A stretch of 64,000 nucleotides of DNA from Tretioscincus oriximinensis (GCA_022410635.1 JAJVDF010000377.1:836355-900354); one strand, 5' to 3'; counted from the first letter of the stretch, positions 1-14,200 are shown. A program made the numbers and translations. Notes: generated by a model not told the origin, from the sequence alone.

Positions 1-188
1 GGAGGGTTGGTTGCAGGCTTCCTGCCTNCCTGTGCTGCTGATGCACTGCCAGCCAAGGCTGCATACCTGATTGGCCCACGTTGTGCAGGAAATTCAAACA
101 GTGCCAGAGATAACGGAATTCTTGTCAGCAGCCCCTGCATATCCAGAAAATNGCACCAGGAGCTGATCCTGATATAAACATAAAATAA

Positions 189-363
189 GGTTGCCATTAA
201 AAAAAAACAGGACAAAGATCCACGGCTTTAATAGGTGTGGACAAAAAAGAAATTTTAGCAGGTATTGCTGGCATTATAAGCTGCACCCTGAAAAATCTTC
301 CTCTTTTATATATCCATAAAATCTCCATTTCTATGTCTTGGTGTTTTTTTTTAATGGGAACCC
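189..363. mobile_element. Short terminal-inverted-repeat element (MITE), family copy 1
   Basis: The left end (GGTTGCCATTAAAAAAAAAC) and right end are inverted copies of each other: the right end reads into GTTTTTTTTTTAATGGGAACC. The interior is AT-rich with no coding. Diverged relatives with the same internal landmarks (CATTATAAG, CTGCACC, CTTTTATAT/CTTTAATAT) are seen at about 13.86-14.0 kb and 31.24-31.4 kb. The ends resemble CAG-starting hAT-type termini, but the superfamily is not proven. Confidence 0.55.
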
Positions 364-984
364 TAAATGTACGCATTTACAGTGGAACAATATTGGAGTT
401 GAATGAAGACATTGCTTATTTATTCTGATATATTTGAATAATTTGGAATAAAATTTGGATATTCTGGGAGCGCTTTATTCTGCAAGTATAACAGAATAAC
501 GAATCAGGGTCTGGATGCAGCTTAATTCTTCACTGGGCACACCTTGTAGAAGATCCCACAATGTTCAAATGTTAGCATATTGACTGTAGACAGGTCATGT
601 CATTTAATTATGTACTTTTAATTCTAGTCTGATCCGTAATCTATTCTATTCATTTGTTAAGACGAGGAACTGCATAATATTGAAACTGTGGAGTTGTTGC
701 TTGACATAAGCTTTTTAAACATATGGGAGCACAATATTTCAAGCAGCCGACAATCCTAGAAATATTCCTACAGAAAGAGTGAATATTCGTCTGTGTTTAT
801 GCCTGGAACTGCCCCTTGTTTGATTGGGTGAAAAAAACCCACGATGTGTTTTCACACAATCTCTATGAGGGACGGAATAGCCAGTCANGTAAAACAGACA
901 AGAAAGCTAGAATCTTTTAGACATCCTGCTCCTGAGTTANGTGTAAGAATGTTTCTGCTCAGGAGAGTGTAAAAGTTGGGAAAT

Positions 985-1231
985 ATTTTCCATCACCATC
1001 ACAACTGGATAGAAATGGTTTTCAGTCATTATTTTCTGAAGGATGATCAACCAGTGGCATAGGTTGCCACAAGAGGTGGTGAATTCGTGTTCAGTGAAAG
1101 TCTTCAAACAGGGGCTGGACAACCCTATACCTGGGATGGTTTAGTGAATCTTGCATTAAGCAAAAAGTTGGACCCCATGATCTTGGCGGTCCCACCCAAC
1201 TCTATGATTTTTTGATTCTATGATAAGTGGA
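985..1231 (+). mobile_element. CR1-type LINE, 3' end fragment
   Basis: The stretch carries the remnant of the ORF2 C-terminus (ATAGGTTGCCACAAGAGGTGG, corresponding to the usual 'WNRLPxEVV' region), then the CR1 3' UTR with TGGGATGGTTTAGTGAATC and the terminal TCTATGATTCTATGA-like octamer repeats. It is 5' truncated and decayed. Confidence 0.75.
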
Positions 1232-4200
1232 GCAAAGCCAATAGCTGCCTCTTTTGCCTGAAGCTTAGAATGCATTCCGATGAATAACTATGAAAGGGGG
1301 AGGAGAAAGAGGAAACAGGAAGCTTATTAGTGGATATTCGCACAATCATTTTGTAGGTGAAAGAAGGTTCAGCGGATTCATTACTGGCTCCAGGCAAATA
1401 CTACACTTTCCTTTCACCCAGGAATTTCCTGATGGTATCTATTTTACTGATGGCACAATTTATTATAGTTTAGCTACTGAAGGTAATTCCAGCAAGGTAA
1501 TAAATCCACGCATCGCCAGCTGNATGTCATTTTATACCTATAGGTTTGCAAGAGAGGATCGGGGGCACCATTTCAAATGAATAGTAGAGCCAATAGAAAG
1601 TAAATTGGATTATGCAAATTTATTTCCATAAAACCTTTTTTCCCTCCAAAGTAGATTGCTCTGTTCTGTTAACCCTTTTGCTTAACAGCTACCAGCAACA
1701 TCGGCAATTTAGTACCGAGTCAATCACTTTCTTGCTCCAGTGTGTGCAACATTGGGAGTGAGGTACTTGGACAAGGCCCAGATTACATGAGAGTCTTATT
1801 TGCTGATGGACAAAAGACCACTTCAGGATCATTGGGGAAAGCAGGAAAAACATCAGACTACTGTGACTCTCCAACATCCAGGTATCATTATGATATGGGA
1901 TTGTATTTGCAGTTATAGGATTTTAGGTACAATGCAGAGAAGGATGATTGTTGTTATAAATGATGCCTTCCATTGAGGAATATATGTTGTAATCTTATTT
2001 ATATTTGGTTGGGAGAAAACACACATGTAGATATTAAGGGCACAGATTGTATTAGTGTTTTAACATCAAGATAAGCAGCATGAAGAATCCCCAGATGCAT
2101 AGTGTGTGGGAGACAGTGGGACAGTGGAAGACCTAGGGCACAATATCCAAGAGTTGTGAACCATGACTCCATAGAAACAGGCAAAGCACATGGAGTGTGA
2201 GGAAACGGCCGAAAACACATATTACCTGGCCATAAGTGATTGTTGCAAACAAAGTTTTGTTCTGCAAGTGTCACTTCTATTGCATCAACTGAGGCTTTAG
2301 GGACAAAGATTAAAAAGATCATTGTTTATAACACTCTGATGGTGTGATAAGATAAGCTTACTGGGTCACCCACTGGCTGAACTGTAGTCTGAGGTATTGG
2401 ATTTAGTACATCTGCATGTGTCTTACCCTGTCTTGAAGATTAGGCCATAGGTGTTTCTTCTTCATTCAGAAAATCATAACATCAAGAGTTGTCTGTTTGG
2501 GGGTGGGGGGAGCAACCAATCAGGGTCACAGAAAACATTGCAGATGATAAACAATTAGTGAGAAAATGTTGTCATCAGGGAAAGCGTTGCCAGGTTGAAA
2601 GCAAAGGAAAAGTGTTTAGGCGCTAGTATATCAAGAAGTAGGCTTCAGAAGTAAAGGGGGGGGGGCTGACCAAGAAGGTCAGAGTACATGGGGGTGGGTG
2701 GTAAGCATGTAGTGGCTGAGGTAAGTGGGGGTGGTGAGTGGGCTGGCCAGAAGTGGCATGGGATTGGGGTCCCAGTCCTAACACTTTCATGCAGAAGGGA
2801 TCTTCCATTGCTGCTATGATATACTATGCATTTCTAATTCACTCACTGTATCCATACAATATATACATTAAGCTGGCACCTGCTCTTCTTGCATCCTCAT
2901 TATTTTTTTGCATATGTTTATGGATCTTTTTTGAGGGGCGTCGCATGGACCAGATTCAGAGTTGCCGAGGCTTTTCTCTCCAATTTCCCATTTTCTTTGT
3001 AAAGCTAAATCAGCCACTTGCCTTGCACTTTGTAACAGTTTGTGAATCTTTGAGGGATAGTATAAGTGCTGTGTTCTATTTCTTGACATGAAAGTGCTGA
3101 GTCAGCAAGTACAGAAAACCGATCTTTTCCCCACTTAAGTCAGGAAGTCTGGATGTTTTTGAATTGGACACCCTCCCTTCTATCAACCTCTGGAAATGAT
3201 GTTTTGCTGGCCACACAAATATCAGTTGTATGAAGGAAATAAGATCTAACTTTGTAATGCCAGGGGAATTATTTCTTTACAATCCTCAGCCAGCCAGTTA
3301 AATAAAGTGAAATTAATTGAATCAACTCTTTGCAATGCCTATTGCTGAGACAGCTTGACTGATTTCCTGTGTTAATAAGGCCCTATGGATATTCAGTTGC
3401 AAGTTCTTCCTGGAATAAAACAGTTTTGCTCTTCTCACTTTCACTTCATGCAGGTGCCATCAAATTTAAAGTACATACAAGTTTTTCAGTTTAAAAATTG
3501 TGAAGTTTACAAATGCTGTTTTTACTCAAAAGATCATTGTTGGGGGGAAAATCATTTTTCACTATTTTGCCTAAGCTTGTTACTCAAACTAGTTATCTGT
3601 CCAGTTCAATACTCTATCTTCCACTCTATCTCCTCACAAAATATTTTAAAATTCTGCTTCCCTTCTCACTCAATGTTCCTTAAAGATGCTACACTTATTT
3701 TCTCACATTCAAAAAATTCCATCTCAGAAGTATAAAGCATGGTCAATAGTCCTCATGAGTGCCACTAAATGGCAACCAAAGAGAATCATAAAAAGTGTGC
3801 TATCTGAAATGTGTAAACCTTTTCATATAGTAGATACACAAACCTTCGCAGAGAATAAAATCTAGGCAGCCTCAAATCTCTGTTTAAAAATACATTTATT
3901 TGGCAACATGTGGAGAAGATAATAAAATTAACTAAAATTGTAGGATTTAAGAGACAGCTTTTATTCTCTTTCAGTGAATCTTGTAAATTGTATTTTGTTT
4001 CCTACTTAAGAAATTTCTTGTTCGTAGTTTCAATGGGTCACAAGACATTTGTTCTGTCGTCTATACAAGGAGAGAACAAGTACATGCTTGTACATTTTGT
4101 TTTCACCCATTGCTGTGAGCTTGCTAGCCTTTTAAAAATATTCATAGGGAACTAGGGCTTTTTCACCCCTACATTCAAACAATGGTCTTCTACGTTTTCT

Positions 4201-4332
4201 GTGTTGACATGCCTAGCTACATTCTACATCATTGCCTCTATGATATTACTGTAATTCAAAAAAAAAAAACTATTAGTCTGGGTCCATAAAATCTAGTAAG
4301 GAGGTCTCCATAGTACCTTAGAGATTGACAAG

Positions 4333-5125
4333 AAATAGCTGTGTTAATCTTAGTAGAAAGTCCAGCAAGGTGACATGTAGCACTTTAGAGAATTAACAAG
4401 AGAAAAATAGGCACCATGAGCTTTCGTAGACAAATCTATTTCTTCCTTGAGCATTTGAAGCGCGAGACGTGTCTATAAAAGCTCATACTACCTGCTCATA
4501 CTACCTGAGCATCTGAAGAAGTAGACCTGTCTNCGAAAGCTTATGCCAACCACTTTTCTCAAGTTAGTATCAAAGTGCTGCTAACTCCTTTGCTGGACTT
4601 TCTGCTAGACTAACACGGCTATTTCTCTGAAAATGCTCTTCTCTTGTTAGTCTTTAAAGATCTATAAGCTCTCTTTCTAGAATTTCATAGATAAGGCTAC
4701 TTCTTTAGATGCTCAAGGAAGAACTAAAGTTCTCTACAAAAGCTTGTGCTGCCTGCTGTTTTCTTGTTCGTTTCCAAGGTGCTACATGACCCCATGCTAG
4801 ACTAGCTAGCTAGCTAGCTAGCTACCTGTAGCCTTGCCTATGAAAGCTCATGGTGCCTACTTTGTCTTGTTGGTCTTTAAAATGCTACAAAGCACATTAA
4901 AACAGTAGAATATCTATCTATTCATCCATCTTAAGAAGTAGAGTTGTCTACAAAAGGTCAGTATTGCCTATTTTTTCTTGGTCACTAAGGTACCACAAGC
5001 CTCTTTTGCTAGAATCCATACTAACATGGTTACATGGGAAATATCATGATATTCCCTAGCATCTGAAGTCAAAGAATTAGACTATAAAATNTCACGATGC
5101 CTAGCTTTTTCTGAGGTGCTAAGAG
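4333..5125. repeat. Cluster of hairpin repeats with CGAAAGCTYATGC core
   Basis: At least three adjoining copies. Bases 4,333-4,640 form a large imperfect inverted repeat: GAAATAGCTGTGTTAAT on the left and ACACGGCTATTTCTCTGAA on the right. Between them are CTTTCGTAGACA and its complement TGTCTNCGAAAG. Further arms follow at about 4,640-4,900, 4,930-5,030 and 5,040-5,120. The same family recurs at 27.7-28.1 kb and in many introns. It is non-coding and looks like a non-autonomous DNA element; the superfamily is not assigned. Confidence 0.6.
4797..4824. repeat. (TAGC)n microsatellite
   Basis: About seven tandem TAGC units, which are self-complementary in register, sit inside the hairpin-repeat cluster. 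Confidence 0.9.
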
Positions 5126-6646
5126 ACCCCCTTTCCCCCCTCCCATCTTATTGAATCATTCCCATTTAGTATCAATCAGATGATAAAATTGGGACCCTTC
5201 CAACAAGGCAATAATCAAAATGCTTTTACAATAGAACAAGATCCTTTTGCTGTAGAATTTAATAATCACTTATTTGTCTGCTTTTTCATTTCTGAAAAAT
5301 CTCTCATGTCAAGCTGACCCACATCATAATCAACACATTTTCATCCTAGAAAGTAAAATATGCAAACTATTAATCTGGGATGAACATCTGTGGTTCCAGT
5401 TTATGTCAATATGACCTTTATTGCTGCAAAAACTCAGCCAAATTCTTAACGTTCTGGAGTCATTCTTATCTATTGGCACGAATATTCCAGCAAAATATAC
5501 TATGTAGAACAATCCCCAGTCAATACAAATACAAAAATTGAATCCCAGAGTTTGCCATATGGAAAATGGAAGAAGAATCTTCTTAGTTTCAGCAAGGTGG
5601 TAGCTTTGGTCCTGATTACACCTGAACCCAGCTCCAGTCCACTTTCAGAGTGAGAAGCTGTTTTCAACAGAATGGAAAGCTATTTTCTTTGTGTTCTCTT
5701 TAACTCAGAAGAGTCAGTGGGAAAGAAACTCTTTTGAGAGTTGGAAAGAAAATTACTATTCACATAACTGCTGTGNTTTTTTTTCATATTGAATAGACTT
5801 AAGTTGAATTAAAACTTAAGTGTGACCCACAGCCTTTGTACTATGTTTTCCTAACAGCGACCAGCATCATAATTAATTAAGAACTAGGGTCTTTGTATTG
5901 GAAAAAGCTTGAAAACCAGCTCTGAATTAAGGCAAAGTTCAACCATAAATTTTCCCAGGTTTCTTGGAAATGGATAGACGTTGTGTATTGCCCATCTTTG
6001 AATTCTTTCCTATACCCAAAATACTCAAACAAATGTTCCTTCATCATGGAAATTTCCCACAAAAGTCCCAAGTACATAAAATTTGTAATGTGGAGAATTT
6101 GTGAAGCATTTATATGTTTTTATGCAATATGAGAAACCATTTATTTATTTGTTTGTTTGTTTGTTTATTAGTTTTTCCACCAGAGAAAGAGAAAAAGAAA
6201 TAATATACTTTCTGTTTACATAGCATTTACAACCTGTAAGTTTATTGTTTCCAATCAATCCTTATATATTTCATCCAGTGATTTCTCCCCTATCTCATCT
6301 TTCTTCCCGCCCACCCTCTACCTTTAGGAAGTGGTACCATGGATCATAGGACAGCAAAAGTGTTCACATCAAAAAAATTAACAAAAGCTTAAACCTCTTT
6401 GCTTGCTGAGTTACATTCTGTAGTATGTCTTAACTTTCTCCCAGCTTTCTTTCATACTTCTTATTGGCATAATGTTCCCATTGTTGTTAACTCTACTTGA
6501 CCTAATGTCTACCGTGATCTTATCCATGTTGTGTTCATGCCATCATTCCCATTTAATTTCATCTTTCCATCCTCTCAAGCACAACAAGTTGCATGGAAAA
6601 TCAAATCTTCTATGATTTTGCCTTCAAAATAGATGAGTTTGCCTTT

Positions 6647-6768
6647 GCTGGAAGTCTTCAAACGGAGGCTGGACTGTCATCTGTCTGGGATGGTTTAATG
6701 AATCCTGCATTGAGCAGTGGGTTGGACTTGATGGCCCTGGAGGTCCTGTCAACTCTATGATTCTATGA
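6647..6768 (+). mobile_element. CR1-type LINE, 3' tail
   Basis: GGAAGTCTTCAAACGGAGGCTGGA is followed by CTGGGATGGTTTAATGAATC, GGTTGGACTTGATGGCCCTGG and the terminal CTATGATTCTATGAT repeat. It is a very short 3' fragment. Confidence 0.75.
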
Positions 6769-8088
6769 TTTTTCTTGAATTGTAACCATTTTATTTGTGA
6801 ATGAGATTTGATAGTCTAGAATTTCTTTTTCTATCATTTCCCAATATATTTGAACTTTTACACAATTTCAGCTTAAGTGTATATAATCGGCTCCTGTGTG
6901 ACATCTGTGCCAGCACTGTGCCAGCACTGGACAAATTGTGGGGGAGTGCAGTGCTATTTGTGTAATATCTTCCTTTTAGCTTCTTTAAGATTGCTTAGTT
7001 TTTCCTTCTTTATATTATTAACAAGCTTTATTATTTCTTCTTTACTTGTTGGGAATTCCTTTACCCATATTTTTTTAATCTTGTTGATGACCTCTTCTTT
7101 TTTGTATTAATTATTTTATAAATTTCTGAATATGAGGAACTTTTTGATAATAAAAAAGNGATCCATAATAGTTTGTTCATTGATCCAGTCATGCATTTGA
7201 AGGTTCTCTTGGAAGTCCCACCATCTCCAGTTGTCAAAGGCCTTCTCTGTGATAGTTCACAGATTGTGGAATGGTCCTGTTCAACTGGCCTTTGGCTGAG
7301 TGAACTATATCCTTTCTCCTTGTAGGCATTTTTAACTGTTTTGCTTTACCTCTTTTTATAACTCTTTTGCTGTGATTTGCCCTATAANGTTTGGATACTG
7401 GGAAGAATATAAATAAAGAAATAAATAAATCTTCAGTTATTTTAATATGTTGTCTAATAACACACACACATGTACACATCCACCTAAGAAGGAAGAAACT
7501 ANCAAAGTTAGTATTTAAAGACCAGACAAAATTAAACTTCTTAGCATAGTTGGGAGAATCGTTGTACTGACAGCTTCTTGTCTATATCATGCCATTTATT
7601 TATTTAAAAACTAGAATACTGCTCTTCACCATACGTTCCTTTAAAAGTACAAATTATTAAAATATCTTCAAAATAAAGCCCTTGCCTCTCTCCTTTCTCC
7701 CTCCCTGATAGAATAAAACTCAGAGGAAACAAAGAATAAAATACCATACGTTTTAACTAGGCATTGAAATGTGGTCCTCTGTGTTTCATTAACCTCCTTC
7801 CAGAGTTGCCATAATACAGAAGTGCAAAAACAGAACACAATTTACAGTCCCACGTATAGCCAAATCCCATCTAAATCTTACCCAAATTGCCCCAAACCTC
7901 ATTTCTTCATCCAAAAATATCACATTACCTTTTGGGATCATCCCACAAAATCCTTTTTATATGTCAATTCTATTTCTCTGCTCAGGTAGATAAAGAAAAC
8001 AGATTGATCAAACCAATGGCTGTTTGACTTCACAGACTTTTGTTTTGAAAAGCCCATTGGGAGACTTAACCTCTCTTTCTATTTTCAG

Positions 8089-8275
8089 TGCAGTTGGGAA
8101 TATTAAAATAGTGGAAGTTCATCCACGTGGCCACTATGTGAAGCTCCTTAATGTTTCTCCTGATAAAGAAGAAAGTATTGGCAATTATACACTCCAGCAG
8201 AATCTTAACAGCCGTCCAATAGCTGTTTTCAAATTCCCTCCGAAGATCAGAGTGAGGGCTAAGGCCTCCGTGAAG
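8089..8275 (+). CDS. LMNTD1: LMNTD1 exon A: start of lamin tail domain
   Basis: 187 bp, after a polypyrimidine tract and TTTTCAG acceptor, ending GTGAAG before the donor GTACGT. The first base completes a codon from an exon not seen. The peptide from VGNIKIVEVHP to AKASVKV is the first half of the lamin tail fold. It includes the family's 'G-xYTLQQN' turn and the FKFPPKIRVRA strand. Confidence 0.85.
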
Positions 8276-11200
8276 GTACGTGAAGTGAGAGTGGCGGTTC
8301 CATTGCTCTAAGGAAAAGTAGGCAATATCCTGTCTCACAAACAAGGCTAACTAAGGTCCCCTCCACATGACGTGCTAAAAACAGCAATGGTGTTAACTTC
8401 TGAAATAACTCAATGTAGGCTGACCAGATGACCCCTTTTGAGGGGGGGGGGTTGAAAACCCGGTTTTGGGGTGCCTCCCAGTTTTTTCTGAGGAAATATT
8501 TTTCAAAAAAAGATTTTTTTTTNGAAAAATTATTTGTCTTTTTAATTTGTTTCCCTCAGAAAAAAAGGGAGGCACCCCAAAAACGGGTTTTCAACCCCCC
8601 CAAAAGGGGTCATCTGCTCAGCCTACCAACTGTGGTCCATGTATACAAACCCTCATCCTTTCACAAAGAAACCATTAGAAAATGTTTAAATCCACATGGA
8701 ACAGACAAGACGACTAACCATTAATCTCATTAAGGATCATACACACAGGAAGACCATTTCAGAAAACAACAGCAAAAGGGCAAAGCACCTTTTTTCTGGG
8801 TGCATTGCAAATACTTCTTGGTTCTGTGTGAAAATTCCGTTAACATGTGGAGTGAAGTCGTCATAATGATTCCACTGCAGCAAGAAAACTTCATATGCCT
8901 GCAGCCTAATAAACACATAGTAAATTCAAACTGGCTTTACTTCAGCTACAGGGTACTAGCAAAAGGGATCTGGAGAACTGGCAACATAACGAATGGAAGC
9001 TTGAATCTTATTGTACATATGCAGACACCAAGATGTGGTGAACACATCATACAGATGTAAACAGCTCACAGAAAAAACATGGAANTAGAACAGAGAGAAG
9101 CAAGTTTGCATTGGTTGTCTGCTTATGTACAGAAGCAGCTGAAGACTGGGTATACCTCATTACATGATCTCTTTCAATGACTCTCATTAACCTATTCTCC
9201 TTTCTCCTTTCTACAAGTAGCAAAATATCGAACTATCCCTCTTCTTCCTCAGTTATGGTCCCAGAAGAAGGTCTCATTTATAGCTCTGAGACCTCTGGTT
9301 GGCTGTCTACAGCCAGAAACTCAAGCCTAGCATGGTCTTCCTCATCAGAGTCCTTGGTGGATGAAGAGGGGTCCATGACAGGCAGCAAAGTACATGGTGT
9401 ATCAAAGCCTGAGTGAAGACTAGTCCAAGTATTTGCAGGAACACAGTTTCTCTATTGCTAATTATGTCACTACTCCTCAGCCATCCTGAAATCATACTTC
9501 AGCTTACCATAAATGCACCTTGCAGGTACTGTGTTTAAGTAGTCCATAACAATTCCTGTGGCTTGAAAGCATTTATAAATGATGAAAGTTCTACATTCCC
9601 AGCATCCTATCCCTCACTGTGATTAGGCAGTGGTGGTGAAACATGTGACATGTTTTCACCCAATCATGGCAACGTGAAAACAGGTAGTACACAGAAAGTT
9701 TGGAATACAGCTAGGAGTAGAAATGCTTTTGCCTGGGAAGCGCAAGAAGTAGGAAATGTTCCCCCAGGAAAATAGTGAAGTGATTATCAGTGAAGAATTT
9801 CATTCCTACTAATCTCTTGGACTGTTCCCCACCCCCAGGTTCAAAACTGACCTGAAAATACACTTACAGCCTTTGTAGACCTTTCAGATTTGATGTGATA
9901 AGAAGCATAATTATATTAGCAGTACAAGACAACATACTGTGGCCAGATGTTGATTTTCAGATTTTCTAAAGAATCTTTCACATGCATTAAAAAATATGTC
10001 CATATTTCCATCCATTTGTGTACCTACTTCATAATTGCTGCACCTTGGGTCAAATGTTCTAAAGCAGATTGTCTGCTTCAGAGTTGTATCTGTAATGACT
10101 CCTAGTGATACAGTGGTAAAGAGCATTAGGTTAGAGCCCAGAAGACCCTCAGCTTGAACCCTTGCTCTGTAATGGGAGCTCACTGGGGTTCCCTTCAAAC
10201 AGTACTTGATTATGTCACACTTGATTGCGTGATGATCATCTCATATCCTGATGACTGCATGGTGACCATGCTACTTACTGTCATCTAGTGCAACACAACC
10301 ACTTGTTGCACTAGAGCAAGATATGTGGATGTTCATGCATGCGCTCAATATCTGCATTCNTCATGAATACACAATCATGCTTAATCCTTCTCCTCCTCCT
10401 AATGCAGTTGTAGCCCACATTGGAACAATGGGGAAAACTCCACGAAAGCTGCTTTCCCCCACTATTTTAATACATAGTAATACAGAACTTTCTTTAGGCC
10501 ACTTGGCATGAGTGCCACTGAATTCTGGTGCTACTACACCATAGTCTTTTAACAATAATATTAAAACTCATCTAGATACAACCTGAGTCTTTCTACCAGT
10601 GCACAAAATGCCCCCACTGCTTTGGAGCACCTGGGGAAAGGAATAAGTTTTAGAAGACAATCTGGCTACAGATTGGACAGCAGCTAAGAGAACAGCAGCA
10701 TCTTTGCAGCAGCTAAGAGAGCCAGCCTGCTCTTGTGGTTAGAGGGTTAGGCGCTCATCTGGTAGACGTCTGGTTCAGTTNCACACTCCTCCATGAAGTC
10801 AGTTGGGCGACCTTAAGCTAGGAACAGTTCTTCAAAGCTCTCTCAGCCCCACTGACATCACATGGGGCCTGTTGTGAAGAGAGAAGAACAGAAGGGTATG
10901 GAAGTCAGGTTGTTCTTTCTGGCTGAGAAAAGTGAAGTATAAAACCCAACTATTCTTATTCTCCTCAAGCATGTAGCCAGCTCCATATATGTGGGGGGAG
11001 GTGTTGTTTGTTTCCCAAACTTGGGGTGTATGAATAATAGATCATATTTGGTGAATTAAGATTTTTGAATGGGGTTAAAAAAAATGAGAGGGGCCAGACT
11101 GCTCTACTCCCTTGGCTACAGGCCCCCTCCACCACCACCTCCTAATGCATGCTAATTGGGACCCTAAATGGGTCTAACATCCCTGAACATCCCAAAGGAG

Positions 11201-14200
11201 AAGTTCCCTCATGTAGACTTTGCTTTCTGCTGAGGAAAGCTTCAAGGTAATGTTCATATACCCAGCATTGTTTTTGCTTTACAGGTTTGGGCTATGAGTT
11301 CCAAAAAACCCCATAAACCCCCAACTGATTACCTCTGGAAGGAACTGGACAAGTTTAAACCAGGACCAGAGTGCATTACTATCCTATGTAATTCTACTGG
11401 ACAGGTAATGGTGTGACATCCTCCATATGTTTTCTTAGAAAACCTGTATGCTTATCAGTCCACACATGATATCAGCAAATTTCTTTTCCATCCAATGTTT
11501 TGCCAGTAGTTTTATCTGGAGATAAATCTCATTGCTTTCAAACTTTGCTTCCAAAAATATGAAAGCAGCTGTCCCTGCTGAAGAAGCCTCTTTTCCATGA
11601 AAAAGTCTCCTCTGAGGTGTGTGGTGGTGACTCCCCAGCTTTGGAATAGTCTCCCACTGGAGATACACTAAGTGCCAACTGTACTTCAGCTAGAGTGAAA
11701 TGGTGGTTGGGTTGGAATTTGAATGGGTTATGCTTTTAAACTTGTTTTATTCTTTGTACTGATTCCGCATTTTCAAGTGAAGGGTGGGATTCATGAATAT
11801 GCAAATCACCACCAACATACAGGGTGCTTCAAAAAATGTATACACACTTTGAACTTCCATAGAAAATTTATTTACTGTTCTACAAAGTTAAATTTCAGGA
11901 TTTCCCGTTTTATTTACATTGGACTTTAAGCTTTCTAATTTCCTGAAATTTAACTTTGTAGAACAGTAGAACAGTAAATAAATTTTCTATGGAAGTTCAC
12001 AGTGTGTATACATTTTTTTGAAGCACCCTGTATATACCTCTACAAAATCTCCACCTGAGAAATCTGCAAAGCACCCAAGAATTTTTTGAAGTGCATGAGA
12101 AATTTGCATTTTTTATATATTNTTTTTACTGAGGAGAGGGTGCCTTCAGGATCTGGCCCTGGTTGCCAGAGCCCCCTCATGGTGGTGCAGTGAATTTATT
12201 TTTTTGAAAAAATTGGAAACATTTTTTTTGGAAAAAAACAAAATTCCTCAGCAAAAAGCAGGGAAATTCCCCCCCCCCCCAACTCAGGAAGACAGGTTAG
12301 ACATCCCCAAACCGGGTTTCCTGCCTGAAAAGGGATCATCTAGTCAGCCTAAAATAGGTATACTATCTTCTTGAGTACTGAGCAATCTGATGTTCTTTCA
12401 AAAATACCACGGAAGAGATAGAATTAGGAAAAAGACATGTTTGTTTAGGTTCTTACTACTTTGTGGAGGTTACAGTAAATATAGGCCTCCTCATGATAGT
12501 TGAAACCTACTTCAAGGACTGTTTAAAACGGTTCTGCCTACTTAACTGTGGGCCTGGCCTTTGGTTGAAGAAACGCCATTTTCATTCCCACCTTCAGATA
12601 TGGTTTTGATACCGTTTTTAATATGTCAGTTTTGTACTGATTTTATTGTTGGCCACAATGGAACCTTGGGTATAAGTGTAAATAAATAAATACATAAGAG
12701 GAGCCCTGTTCAATCAGGNCACAGCCTACCTCACAGTGTCCCACCAGCTGCTTCTAAGCATCTCATAAACAGAAGGAGAAGGCTCTCCACTCCCTGCAGG
12801 TGGTCTTTGGAAGCCTCCTGCCTGTCTCTCCAATTTGAAGGCAACATCTAGATATCCATTCTGGTAGGAATTAATAAAGCTAGTCTCCATAAATTTTGTC
12901 ATATCTTTTCCAGGGTGGCTGCTATCACCATCTGCTCTGGAAGTAAATTCCACACATTGTCAGACTAACATCAAATGTGTTTTGTATATATGTGCGGTAT
13001 AGTTGGAAGATCTGGAAACCTTGGGTGAATTTGCACTTGGCTTTGTTCTTGGTTATAACTCAGGATANGGCTTGGCCTCAGATATATGAAAGTGTAGCAA
13101 TCCGATGTTCTTCCAAAAATACCATGGAAGAGATGGAATAAGGAAAAAGACATCATGTTTGTTTAGATATGCCAGTGTAGACTATGGCAGGCCTCATTCA
13201 AACTTGGCCATCCACATGCCAGTGTAGATTATAGCAGGCCCCATTCAGGATCATGTGGATGGCAGGTCCCTATTCCAAGATATAGATCAGGATATGGATA
13301 AGTGCAAATGGACCCATTGTCCAGTGGTAGTAGCCTAGCAGTCCACACTGGGTTGCTTGGATCCAGGAACCAATTCCTTGAATCAATGGAATGACTAAGG
13401 ATTTATCTCTTCTACTCCTCTCCTTGCATTTGCAGGCTGTTGCTTGGTTTACACCCATCAAATGGGACAAGAAACAAGCAAAGGAGGAGGAAGAAAATGT
13501 CAGATTTGGCAAAAATCTCTCACAGTCTATGACAGGAGTGTGCTGGCAGAAAGATTCCTGGGAGACTAGACCCATGGACAAGCCGAAGAAAATCACCAAG
13601 CAAATCCTATCCAAAGAGAATAAAGCAGATTTCATATTCAAGTAAGATTCTGATGCAATTTTAATTACTGTATTGGTGTCAGGATCAATTGCCCTTTATT
13701 TTGGAATATGAAATGAGGCCTACTAAATCTATATTAGTAAGACTAGATTTTCTTGATCCAGATTAACTGTAAAGTGTGCATTTATGCTAAGAAAAGTGGA
13801 ACAACTTTACCACCGATACAAGATTCAACACATATCCCCTTGCATAGGGCTGCTATAAAAAACCAAGACAGAAAAGCTGTAGTTTTAATGGATGTGGGAA
13901 AGATGAAATTTTAGGCATTATAAGATGAACCTGCTAAAATTTCCTCTTTTCCACTCCCATTAAAGTTTCAACTCTCCTGCGTTGTTTTTTTTATGACAAT
14001 GAATTCCTGCAGTCATGCCCATGCTCACTCAAATCTGGTCTACATGTGAACATACTATTGCTTAATTTGGAACAAAAAGCACTGGTTTGGGAGGCAGAAT
14101 TGCTTAATCTCTTCTGCTACCATTCCAGATTAAAGGGCTCTTAATATGGATCTGATCCAGATTACCATTGGTCTCACATAGATTATACAGACTACTAAAC

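Larger units (their letters stand above)
1..8088. other. Region upstream of the first recognised LMNTD1 exon; no supported gene
   Basis: No coding exon could be supported here. The N-terminal exons and promoter of LMNTD1 may lie in this stretch or left of the window. What is visible is a short hairpin element near the left end, two CR1 LINE 3' ends, a cluster of CGAAAGCTTATGC-type hairpin repeats at about 4.3-5.1 kb with a (TAGC)n run, and a (GTTT)n run near 6.15 kb. I see nothing recognisable at about 1.25-4.3 kb and 6.8-8.0 kb; the short open frames there lack family motifs. Confidence 0.6.
8276..11284 (+). other. LMNTD1 intron A-B
   Basis: Holds one TA-flanked hairpin MITE, the repeat at 9.2 kb, a decayed SINE fragment near 10.1 kb and a fuller SINE at 10.72 kb. 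The remainder shows no feature I can support. Confidence 0.7.

Noticed and set aside
1290..1580. 96-codon + strand open frame, with a TTTTGTAG acceptor-like and GAAGGTAATT donor-like site around it
   Set aside because: Could be an upstream LMNTD1 exon by position, but the peptide matches nothing I know and the other frames are equally plausible. No phase test is possible.
2868..3089. - strand 73-codon open frame with charged, protein-like composition (ARQVADLALQRKWEIGEKSL)
   Set aside because: No recognised family, no splice context and no second exon. Overlaps a longer frame on the other strand.
13270..13641. 123-codon - strand open frame
   Set aside because: Shadow of LMNTD1 exon C on the opposite strand.
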